From JALZIF01 sp964584905 (GTDB taxonomy: Bacteria; Gemmatimonadota; Gemmatimonadetes; Gemmatimonadales; Gemmatimonadaceae), in the NCBI GenBank assembly GCA_964584905.1, contig CAZPCC010000062.1, forward strand, positions 1-20,248: 20,248 nt of DNA, given 5' to 3'. The position numbers and the translations under genes were made by a program. Of this stretch, positions 7,664-13,887 are shown piece after piece (position 1 is the first letter of the stretch; each line of letters begins with the position of its first letter). The notes beneath the pieces are model-generated. The model searched no databases. It was not told the DNA's origin and saw only the letters and a program-made list of their open reading frames with translations.

Positions 7664-8268
7664 GGGACCTCGGGCATTGAGGGCCCGACAGGGCGGTAGC
7701 CAGCACGCGCGGCGAGCGAGTCAGGCAGCACCGGCCGGAGATCGTCAGGCGTGCCCGCCTCGCCGTCGGATCCCACCGAATAGAGATCGTAAGTGCGGCC
7801 ATCGGCCGAGGGTTCGTACGCGTAAATGCGTGGCTTCAGCACGCCGGCCGTCTGGTCGTAGATGTTGATTGTGCGCAGTATCGCTGGCCGCTGTTGGAGT
7901 GCCGAAAGAGATTGGGGATAGTTCCCGTTCTCCTCACGGAAGTTCTCGATCTCGCGGACGAGCGTGAGCAGATCATTCTGTACGGCCAGGGTGCGTGCCT
8001 GAGAATAGATGTCGGTGTCCTTGGTGATGAACAGGGTAAAGGCTACGAACCCGACGATGTTCAAGAACGCACCTCCGGCGGAGACGAGCGCGGCGGTCAT
8101 CGCGCGCGGCCTGCTGGAGAGGAGTCCCCATGTAAGCCCGATGGCTCCGAACAGTATGCCGAAGAAGGGAAGGAACGCGAGTCCGGCTACGGTGAACAGC
8201 GGCCAGGAGCGCTTGGGTGGCTTCGTGGGAGGTGGCGCTTCTGCAGGTGCGTGCTGGTGAGGTTCCAT
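7660..8268 (-). CDS. Two-helix membrane protein with GspG-like C-terminal domain
   Basis: A 202-residue protein of unknown role. After a Pro-rich cytoplasmic start (1-20) come two membrane helices (about 22-50 and 57-82), resembling DUF4190-type small membrane modules. The rest looks like the soluble half of the type II secretion pseudopilin GspG: a helix ending in FREENGNYPQSLSAL (110-124), then YEPSADGRTYDLYSVGSDG and EAGTPDDL (151-177). That region matches the GspG calcium-site pattern SxGxDGxxGxxDD. A true pseudopilin would have a prepilin peptidase site and a single N-terminal helix; neither is seen, so this is a membrane-anchored GspG-like domain, not a classical pilin. It is the first gene of the operon leading into glcD by TTGA overlap. 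No clear promoter was found upstream. Confidence 0.75.
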   Translation of the reverse strand: MEPHQHAPAEAPPPTKPPKRSWPLFTVAGLAFLPFFGILFGAIGLTWGLLSSRPRAMTAALVSAGGAFLNIVGFVAFTLFITKDTDIYSQARTLAVQNDLLTLVREIENFREENGNYPQSLSALQQRPAILRTINIYDQTAGVLKPRIYAYEPSADGRTYDLYSVGSDGEAGTPDDLRPVLPDSLAARAGYRPVGPSMPEVP

Positions 8269-8369
8269 GCGTCAGCCGCCCGATTGGTGTGAAAGTCCGT
8301 GAACCTCGTATCGCGGCCGGCCGTTAGGGGTCACTAGTGCAGCAGTGCGCATCGGAATCGCCACGCGCG

Positions 8370-8395
8370 AAAAAGGGCCGGCCAGCGGCCGGCCC
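8370..8395 (-). terminator. Rho-independent terminator of the sigma factor gene
   Basis: A perfect 9-bp GC-only stem (8375-8383 with 8387-8395) with a 3-base loop is followed, on the minus strand, by five T (8370-8374 on plus are A). It lies about 20 bases beyond the sigma gene stop, so it ends that transcript and separates it from the operon that begins at 8268. Confidence 0.88.
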
Positions 8396-8416
8396 TCGTT
8401 CTGGCGGTGAATTGCC

Positions 8417-9310
8417 TTACGCCGCCGTCCAGAAACCGGCGAGTGCCGTGCCGTCGGGACTCTCCCGCAATTTCTCGAACGCGCGCTCGCGAATCTGCCG
8501 AATGCGCTCCCGGGTTACGCCCATCAACGCACCGATCTTTTCGAGCGTCATCGCTTCCGAACCCTCATCGAGCCCGTAATACAGATACAGAATCTTGCGT
8601 TCCCGCGGCGTGAGGTACTTTCGGAACACCCGGTCGATGAATTCACGCATCAACTTGAAGTCCGTCACTTCCTCGATCTCGGAGCCCTGCACCCCGACGA
8701 ACCTTTCGCCGAGAGTAGACGCTTCGCGATCGGAGCGATCGATCGGCGCGTCGAGAGAGATCTCGGTAGCCGACATTTGCCGCGAGTGCCGCACGTTCTC
8801 CGGCGAATCCTCGATCAACCGCCCGACCTCTTCATCTGTCGGGTCCCGCTTCAGCACCTGGGCGAGCCCGGTTTCGGCGCGCGCCAGCTTGATGAGGTGG
8901 GAGTTTTGATTGAGGGGAATTCGGACGGAGCGCGTCTGTTCGGCGAGGGCTTTCAGGACAGCCTGCCGAACCCACCAGACCGCGTAGGAGATGAATTTCA
9001 CCCCCTGGTCCGGATCGAACTTTTTCACTGCCTTCAGGAGTCCCTCGTTCCCGATCGCGACCAACTCGCTCAGATCGAGGCCGTGACCTTGATACTTCTT
9101 CACGTACGAGATTACGAACCTGAGGTTCGCGGTGACCAGCCGTTCGGCCGCTGTTTCATCGCCGGCTCTAGCTCGGCGAGCCAGCTTCCGTTCTTCGGCA
9201 GGGTCCTCAATGAGAGGAAGCTTCTGGATGTCGTGGAGGTACTGGTCGAACGCGGAGGAGGGGGAGGATCGGAAAAATACCCTCGACCTACTCTCGGTCA
9301 CGTGCTCCAT
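8417..9310 (-). CDS. rpoD: RNA polymerase sigma factor, RpoD/SigA type
   Basis: This 297-residue sigma-70 family factor guides RNA polymerase to promoters. Region 1.2 is FDQYLHDIQKLPLI (21-34). Region 2 spans about 57-125 with NLRFVISYVKKY and ISYAVWWVRQAV, the -10 recognition and melting helix. Region 3 runs about 130-225. Region 4 contains LTPRERKILYLYYGL (233-247) and the helix-turn-helix LEKIGALMGVTRERIRQIRERA (-35 recognition, 256-277). There is no region 1.1 and no long non-conserved insert, so it is short for a primary factor and could be a group 2 (RpoS/SigB-like) member. Phyla with similarly short main sigma factors exist, so I leave both readings open. The start is ATG at 9308-9310. 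A candidate promoter (9385-9414) and terminator (8370-8395) make it monocistronic. Confidence 0.88.
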   Translation of the reverse strand: MEHVTESRSRVFFRSSPSSAFDQYLHDIQKLPLIEDPAEERKLARRARAGDETAAERLVTANLRFVISYVKKYQGHGLDLSELVAIGNEGLLKAVKKFDPDQGVKFISYAVWWVRQAVLKALAEQTRSVRIPLNQNSHLIKLARAETGLAQVLKRDPTDEEVGRLIEDSPENVRHSRQMSATEISLDAPIDRSDREASTLGERFVGVQGSEIEEVTDFKLMREFIDRVFRKYLTPRERKILYLYYGLDEGSEAMTLEKIGALMGVTRERIRQIRERAFEKLRESPDGTALAGFWTAA

Positions 9311-9384
9311 ACACGCCCCAAGACTGGAGTGGCGGGAGGTCGCGCCAGCACTCGTGCGGGCCGCGACAGGCGCTAGGGACGGGC

Positions 9385-9414
9385 ACTATAGGACGCGGCT
9401 GTCGGTTTTAGCAA
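9385..9414 (-). promoter_or_regulatory. Candidate promoter of the sigma factor gene
   Basis: On the minus strand, TTGCTA (9409-9414) and TATAGT (9385-9390) are separated by 18 bases, close to sigma-70 consensus. The leader to the ATG at 9310 would be about 70 bases. The surrounding 9311-9563 stretch has no gene and is otherwise unremarkable apart from a weak 6-bp hairpin near 9512-9526. Confidence 0.45.
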
Positions 9415-9563
9415 CGGCCAAATTGCGTGCCAAAAGGTCGCGTCACGTCACAAAATACCCGCAGCGGACCGAGCACGTTACCAGCCAAAGAGTTACGCCT
9501 CTTGCCCTAACCGAGAAGTACCGATCCTATCGGTTACCGGACTTCGGGCTTTTGCCGGGGTTT

Positions 9564-9740
9564 TCAGCTAGGAGGATCGCGCGGCTTGGTGCGACTGGTG
9601 GCCATTACGATTCCCAATCCCAGCAGCACGGTTGCGCCTACGGCAATCCAGACCGGCGGGGCACCCATCAGGAACGCGGCGATGGACAACCCGATAATCA
9701 CAATCAGAAACCCAGCAAAGTAGGTCCCGAAGGCGGACAT
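9564..9740 (-). CDS. 58-residue two-helix membrane protein, unknown
   Basis: A small protein with two predicted membrane helices (about residues 7-27 and 29-47) joined by a short GAPP turn and ending in a charged tail (SRTKPRDPPS). I do not recognise the family. The start ATG (9738-9740) is set by a perfect AGGAG Shine-Dalgarno 5 bases upstream. A GTG further up at 9767 would add nine residues and lacks such support. It follows aroB on the same strand after a 114-base gap with no clear terminator, so it may share that transcript or have its own promoter. Confidence 0.72.
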   Translation of the reverse strand: MSAFGTYFAGFLIVIIGLSIAAFLMGAPPVWIAVGATVLLGLGIVMATSRTKPRDPPS

Positions 9741-9745
9741 TTCGG

Positions 9746-9750
9746 CTCCT
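9746..9750 (-). promoter_or_regulatory. Shine-Dalgarno deciding the start of the 58-aa protein
   Basis: AGGAG on the minus strand, 5 bases before the ATG at 9740, selects this start over the GTG at 9767. It is one of only a few strong Shine-Dalgarno sites in the window. Confidence 0.75.
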
Positions 9751-9854
9751 GGTGGAGAGGTTGACACGCACTACGGCAACGGACGGGCCATTGTGGCCGG
9801 CTAGCCGCCCTCGAGCAGCGAGCTCCCAACCTTCTGCCGAGGTGGTCCGAGAGC

Positions 9855-10976
9855 TCAATCGCCGGCCAGCGCCTGCAGAATCGCCTCGTCTTCGAGCGGA
9901 GTTCCGTACTGTCTTCCTTCTCCCGACATCAATCCGAGCCGCGCTGGAAGCGCGAACTCCACCGCGCCGGCGCGCGCCTTTTTGTCGGCGCGCGTGGCGG
10001 CGAGCACTCGCTCGGGCTCCATGCCCACCGGTATGGAAGTGGGTAGACCTACACCGCGCAGTGCAGCGGCGATGCGCTCGGTCGTGCCCGGCTCAGCAAT
10101 ACCGGCGCTTTCCGCCGCCCGGGCCTCTACCACCATTCCAATCGCAACGGCCTCGCCGTGCAGCAGCTTGTAACCACTCACCTGCTCGACGGCGTGTCCG
10201 ATCGTGTGTCCGAAATTCAGGATCTTCCGCAGTCCTGCCTCCCGCTCGTCCGATTCGACGACTTGCGCCTTGACGGCCACCGCGCGGGAAATGAGCTCGG
10301 TCATGATGTGCCCACCCGGCTCTGCCACCAGCTCGGCTGCATGAGATTCGATCCAATCGAGCAGTGGAGCATCGGCGATCGCGGCATGCTTTATCGCCTC
10401 GGCGAGCCCGGCGCGCACGTGCACGGTCGGCAGCGTGTGCAGCAGCTCCGGATCCGCCACCACGGCCGAAGGCCGGTGGAAGGCGCCTACGAGATTCTTG
10501 CCTCCCTTCGTGTCGACGGCGGTCTTGCTGCCTATCGACGAGTCGATCATGGCGAGGAGGGTGGTCGGAACCTGGACGTACGGCACGCCGCGCAGAAAAG
10601 TCGCCGCCACGAAACCTGCCAGGTCGCCGGTCACGCCGCCGCCGAGGGCGACTATCGTCGTGTCGCGTCCGCACCCGCGCGCGAGCAGTTCATCGGTCAG
10701 GGTAATCCAGCGGTCCCGGGTCTTGCTGGCCTCGCCAGCGGGGAACCGCAGCTCGAGCGTTCGCCCGTTAGGCAGTCCGGCGGCGACGCGCGCTCCGAAA
10801 CGCGGTCCGGTGTCGTCATCGGCGATAATGGCGTAGCGGTGAGCCGGAGCCACCGATTGCGTTATTTCCCCCACCCTGTCGAGCGCGCCACGGGCAATGG
10901 TGATCGCGTATCCGGTGACGATCAACTCCATCTCCCCGAGTCCGCGCACGACCGGCTGAGGGATCCGTCCGGTCAC
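9855..10976 (-). CDS. aroB: 3-dehydroquinate synthase AroB
   Basis: AroB converts DAHP to 3-dehydroquinate, the second step of the shikimate pathway, using NAD and a divalent metal. The product has the NAD-binding GGGVTGDLAGFVAATFLRG, then VPTTLLAMIDSSIGSKTAVD and KNLVGAFHRP. The metal ligands lie in GLAEAIKHA (Glu), LNFGHTIGHAVE (His) and LLHGEAVAIG (His). Length (about 373 aa) fits the family. The start is uncertain: GTG at 10974-10976 overlaps the TGA of the upstream adenosyltransferase as GTGA, and a second GTG sits directly before it. ATG at 10929-10931 gives MELIVTGYAITIARGAL, which looks like the usual AroB N-terminus, but its GGGGAG directly abuts the ATG. No other shikimate genes are nearby. 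Confidence 0.95.
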   Translation of the reverse strand: MTGRIPQPVVRGLGEMELIVTGYAITIARGALDRVGEITQSVAPAHRYAIIADDDTGPRFGARVAAGLPNGRTLELRFPAGEASKTRDRWITLTDELLARGCGRDTTIVALGGGVTGDLAGFVAATFLRGVPYVQVPTTLLAMIDSSIGSKTAVDTKGGKNLVGAFHRPSAVVADPELLHTLPTVHVRAGLAEAIKHAAIADAPLLDWIESHAAELVAEPGGHIMTELISRAVAVKAQVVESDEREAGLRKILNFGHTIGHAVEQVSGYKLLHGEAVAIGMVVEARAAESAGIAEPGTTERIAAALRGVGLPTSIPVGMEPERVLAATRADKKARAGAVEFALPARLGLMSGEGRQYGTPLEDEAILQALAGD

Positions 10977-11521
10977 CACGTTACCTCCGCGGCGCCACCG
11001 CGCCGGTTTGCTACCCGTGCGAGCACGAACAACAGATCAGAAAGGCGATTGAGATACCGAATCACGACTTCGGGCACTTCGATCCCCGCGTGCCGCAAGG
11101 CAACCACATGCCGCTCGGCCCTGCGGCAGACGGTGCGTGCCACGTGCAGCGCGGCGGACTTGGGCGTGCCGCCTGGAATGATGAAGGCGCGCAGGGGATC
11201 GAGCTCGGACTCGCCGCCGTCGATTGCCCGTTCCAGCTCGGCGATTCGCTCATCATCTATCGCAGCCTTCTCGAGCTGCTGCCGCATTTTTGTGAGTTCG
11301 GGGGTCGCGAGCAGTGCACCGAGGGAGAAGAGATCCTTCTGAACGGGGACGATGATCTCGTCGATGCGTGGCATCGATTCCACGGCGCGGACCCAGCCAA
11401 GCGCGGCATTCAGCTCGTCGACATCGCCGTAGGCGGCAACACGCGGATGGTCTTTAGGCACGCGGCCGCCGCCAAACAAGCCGGTGTCACCGGTGTCGCC
11501 GGTGCGGGTGTAGAGGCGCAA
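10973..11521 (-). CDS. Cob(I)alamin adenosyltransferase, PduO/MMAB type
   Basis: This 182-residue enzyme transfers the adenosyl group of ATP to cob(I)alamin to make coenzyme B12. The N-terminal ATP motif YTRTGDTGDTGLFGGGR is complete. It is followed by VAAYGDVDELNAALG, CRRAERHVVAL and VIRYLNRLSDLLFVLAR, all hallmarks of the PduO-type (MMAB) family. The start is TTG at 11519-11521; the YTRTGD motif follows three codons later, so no upstream start is needed. No Shine-Dalgarno is present; the bases before TTG are the tail of a GATTCCC repeat arm. No B12 riboswitch box was seen upstream. It lies between a protein kinase gene and aroB, with a GTGA overlap to aroB. No B12-dependent enzyme is in the window. 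Confidence 0.92.
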   Translation of the reverse strand: MRLYTRTGDTGDTGLFGGGRVPKDHPRVAAYGDVDELNAALGWVRAVESMPRIDEIIVPVQKDLFSLGALLATPELTKMRQQLEKAAIDDERIAELERAIDGGESELDPLRAFIIPGGTPKSAALHVARTVCRRAERHVVALRHAGIEVPEVVIRYLNRLSDLLFVLARVANRRGGAAEVTW

Positions 11522-11525
11522 GGTT

Positions 11526-11648
11526 CGGGAATCGGGAATCGGGAATCGGGAATCGGAACAGCCGGAAACTACATCGATCCCGGGAGCGATGCGCCCTTGC
11601 TGGGTCCCAGCGATGAACCGATTCCCGATTCCCGATTACCGATTCCCG
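11526..11648. repeat. Paired 7-base repeat arms, 4+4 units (junction element 1)
   Basis: The plus strand carries four GGGAATC units (11527-11554), a 65-base spacer and four inverted units (11620-11647: GATTCCC, GATTCCC, GATTACC, GATTCCC). The arms, 11526-11556 and 11618-11648, can pair over 31 bases with one mismatch. That mismatched unit, GGTAATC on the minus strand, supplies the TAA stop of the kinase gene (11636-11638). The other arm ends five bases before the TTG start of the adenosyltransferase. Degenerate units extend into the last dozen kinase codons (up to about 11680). Confidence 0.9.
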
Positions 11649-12724
11649 TTCTCTACCGATTGCCCACTCCCGATTAACCGCTCTATCCACCGCCTCCCCC
11701 GCCGCAGCACTCCCGGGCGCAGCGCCGAAAATCTCGTTGCGTCGTGCGTGCCGGTTGGCGTGCGCAGGTGTGTGAACCGGTGCGGGAAAATCGTGGCCAG
11801 GTGCTCCTGCAGCCGATCGGGCGTCGGATTTGCCGGCTGCGTCTCGCACCAGCGGTCTAGCACGTGACCCATTTCTGCCGCCGTCGGACGGTTTTCAGGC
11901 TCACGCGACAGCGCGCGCTCGAGCACGTCGTGCAACGCGGCGGGTAGCTGTGGAAGGAGTCGGCGAATGGGCGGCGGCGGACCGGTGGCAATGTCGTCGA
12001 GCGCCAGCTCGGTGATTTCCTCGTTGAACAGCGGCTCCATCGCCAGCAGCTCGAAGAAGAGAATGCCTACCGAGAACATGTCACTGCGGGCGTCGACTTC
12101 GAGACCGAGCGCCTGCTCGGGGCTAACGTAATGTTTCTTGCCGACGAAGCGGATGCCGGACGCGGCCAGGTCGATTGAGGTATCCGCCTTGGCGATACCG
12201 AAATCCCCAAGCTTTATGTGCCCATCCCAAGCCGCCATGACGTTCCCAGGCGCCACATCGCGGTGGACAATGTCGAGCCGGCGGCCGTCGGGGATGATGA
12301 AGTTGTGGGCGAAATCGAGGGCCCGGCACACGCGACTCGTTATGTATGCGGCGATCGGGAGCGGAATGGGGATTCCGAGCTCGCGGTGCTGGTCGATCAT
12401 TGCTCGCAGCGTCGGGCCGCGGATGTACTCCATTGCAATGAAGTATTTCCCGTGCACCCGGCCAAGCTGGTAGATCTGAATGATGTTGCCGTGGACGAGG
12501 TTGGCGGAGAGCTTGGCCTCGTCGATGAACAGCTGCAGCCACTCGCGCTGCCTCGCCAACCCCGGGTGAATGACCTTGAGGGCGACCCGTTTTGAGAAAC
12601 CGGCGGCACCGATCTGCTCGGCCTCGTAGACGGCAGCCATTCCGCCGTTGGCGATGCGACGAACCAGCCGGAACGCCCCGGAGTATTCGAGCAACGTCGC
12701 ACCATGGCCGTCTAAACGGATCAC
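11636..12724 (-). CDS. Serine/threonine protein kinase
   Basis: A 362-residue Hanks-type kinase, apparently soluble: no membrane helix is seen. The glycine loop is degenerate (IANGGMAAVYEA, 24-35). The ATP-anchoring lysine is K50 in VALKVIHP, the likely helix-C glutamate is E69, and the catalytic loop is HRDVAPGN (154-161, D156 and N161). DFG is at 174-176 and the SPEQ motif follows the activation segment, so it should be active. The C-terminal 60 residues have no recognised domain, and the last dozen (GSGQSVENGNR) are read from degenerate copies of the junction repeat, so the native end may have been earlier. The start is a GTG at 12722-12724; a GTG or TTG nearby is possible. It is divergent from the ferredoxin reductase gene, with 50 bases between the starts. 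Its substrate is unknown. Confidence 0.9.
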   Translation of the reverse strand: MIRLDGHGATLLEYSGAFRLVRRIANGGMAAVYEAEQIGAAGFSKRVALKVIHPGLARQREWLQLFIDEAKLSANLVHGNIIQIYQLGRVHGKYFIAMEYIRGPTLRAMIDQHRELGIPIPLPIAAYITSRVCRALDFAHNFIIPDGRRLDIVHRDVAPGNVMAAWDGHIKLGDFGIAKADTSIDLAASGIRFVGKKHYVSPEQALGLEVDARSDMFSVGILFFELLAMEPLFNEEITELALDDIATGPPPPIRRLLPQLPAALHDVLERALSREPENRPTAAEMGHVLDRWCETQPANPTPDRLQEHLATIFPHRFTHLRTPTGTHDATRFSALRPGVLRRGRRWIERLIGSGQSVENGNR

Positions 12725-12774
12725 GCGAGGCCCCGCGGCTTGTGTGAAATCGGTTGCCCGGCGAACGTTACGGA

Positions 12775-13797
12775 ATGAGCCATGAAAGAACCGATATCAC
12801 GATCATCGGCGGGGGACCCACCGGGCTGTTCGCCATGTTTTATGCCGGAATGCGCGGAGTTACCTCGCGCATTGTGGACGCTCTCCCGGAGGCAGGCGGC
12901 CAGCTCACCGCCCTGTACCCGGAGAAATACATATTCGACGTGGCCGGCTTTCCGAAGATTCTCGCCAAGGATCTTGTGCGAGGTCTAACCGAACAGGCCA
13001 GCCAGTGGGGACACGATTCGCATTACGGCGAGGAGGTGCTCGCCCTTGAAGAGGACGGCGACGGCTTCACACTCGTCACGGCAAACAACAGGTTTCCCAG
13101 CAGGGCGATTGTCATTGCCGGGGGGATCGGTGCCTTTTCACCCCGGCGACTGCCGCAGGCCGCGGCTCACCCGTGGTACGGACGCGGGATCCACGACCGG
13201 GTGCTCGATCCGGAGCAGTTCCGAGGGCAGCGGGTGCTCATCGTGGGCGGAGGCGACTCGGCGTTCGACTGGGCACAGCAGCTTATCGATCGTTCGGCGA
13301 CGGTTACGCTGATCCACCGGAGCGACCGGTTCAGGGCGCACGGCGCCACGGTTGCGGCGGTGAGCGCGGCGGCCGCCGCGGGAAGGGCGACCGTACTCAC
13401 ATTCCACGAGCTACAGGATGTGCAGGGGGGGGGGAACGGGGAAGCGCTGCACGGCTGCACGATTCGCGATACAAAGACGAAGGTGACCCGCGATCTCGAG
13501 CTCGATGCCATTCTGCCGATGCTCGGTTTCGTCAGCGACCTCGGTGCAATGCGCGAGTGGAGCCTGACGCTGGAGAAGAGTGAGATCGTGGTGAACAGCC
13601 AGATGGAGACCGGGCGCACCGGCGTCTGGGCGGCCGGCGACATCACCACCTATCCGGGGAAACTCAAGCTGATCGCCACCGGCTTCGCCGAAGCAGCGAC
13701 GGCGGTGAACCAGGCGGTGCACTGGATCTATCCCGAGAAGAAGGTGGCCCCGGGACACAGCTCGAACATGGCGCTGTTCGGGCAGAAGGACGACTGA
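12775..13797 (+). CDS. Ferredoxin/flavodoxin-NADP+ reductase, TrxR-like type
   Basis: A 340-residue FAD enzyme of the thioredoxin-reductase-like ferredoxin-NADP+ reductase family (YumC type), which moves electrons between NADPH and ferredoxin or flavodoxin. The FAD motif is ITIIGGGPTGLFAMFYAG near the start, followed by EAGGQLTALYPEKYIFDV. The NADPH motif is VLIVGGGDSAFDW. GVWAAGDITTYPGKLKLIATGFAEA is the usual C-terminal FAD contact (key residues A-G-D). The thioredoxin-reductase CxxC pair is absent, which separates it from true TrxR. The start ATG at 12775 follows a weak purine stretch; a TTG at 12754 is less likely. The coding sequence contains a run of ten G (13425-13434) encoding Gly-Gly-Gly, a potential slippage site. 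Confidence 0.92.
   Translation: MSHERTDITIIGGGPTGLFAMFYAGMRGVTSRIVDALPEAGGQLTALYPEKYIFDVAGFPKILAKDLVRGLTEQASQWGHDSHYGEEVLALEEDGDGFTLVTANNRFPSRAIVIAGGIGAFSPRRLPQAAAHPWYGRGIHDRVLDPEQFRGQRVLIVGGGDSAFDWAQQLIDRSATVTLIHRSDRFRAHGATVAAVSAAAAAGRATVLTFHELQDVQGGGNGEALHGCTIRDTKTKVTRDLELDAILPMLGFVSDLGAMREWSLTLEKSEIVVNSQMETGRTGVWAAGDITTYPGKLKLIATGFAEAATAVNQAVHWIYPEKKVAPGHSSNMALFGQKDD
13425..13434 (+). repeat. Ten-G homopolymer inside the reductase gene
   Basis: Ten consecutive G encode part of a Gly-Gly-Gly-Asn-Gly turn between the NADPH domain strands. The frame is intact in this sequence. A run of this length is prone to slippage in replication, and also to sequencing or assembly error. Confidence 0.95.
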
Positions 13798-13798
13798 C

Positions 13799-13822
13799 GG
13801 GGGTCGGGGGTCGGGGGTCGGG
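13799..13822. repeat. GGGGGTC 7-base array after the reductase stop
   Basis: Three GGGGGTC units plus a trailing GGG start one base after the TGA. Four G-runs with 2-base loops make this a strong G-quadruplex candidate on the plus strand. It has the same 7-base period as the other arrays but a different unit. Confidence 0.9.
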
Positions 13823-13830
13823 TAAGCCGT

Positions 13831-13883
13831 TTCGCACTTCGCAATTCGCACTTGGAGCTACCTCGCATCTCGCATCTCTCATT
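13831..13883. repeat. TTCGCAC / TCGCATC 7-base arrays
   Basis: TTCGCAC, TTCGCAA, TTCGCAC (13831-13851), then after 11 bases TCGCATC, TCGCATC, TCTCATT (13863-13883). Again 7-base units, here without G-runs. The stretch fills the gap between the convergent reductase and MacB-type genes. Confidence 0.8.
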
Positions 13884-13887
13884 TCAG

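Noticed and set aside
8777..9376. Plus-strand frame opposite the sigma factor gene
   Set aside because: Shadow of the sigma gene, whose regions 2 and 4 are unmistakable on the minus strand.
9503..9560. Terminator after the 58-residue protein
   Set aside because: The best hairpin (ACCGAT/ATCGGT, 6 bp) is weak and has no T-run on the minus strand.
11522..11635. Cobalamin riboswitch before the adenosyltransferase gene
   Set aside because: No B12-box-like GCCACTG core was seen; the region is only repeat arms and a short spacer. A T-box-like TGGGACC in the spacer is a single short match inside a small palindrome.
12725..12774. Promoter pair in the 50-base kinase/reductase gap
   Set aside because: No -35/-10 combination close to consensus could be seen on either strand.
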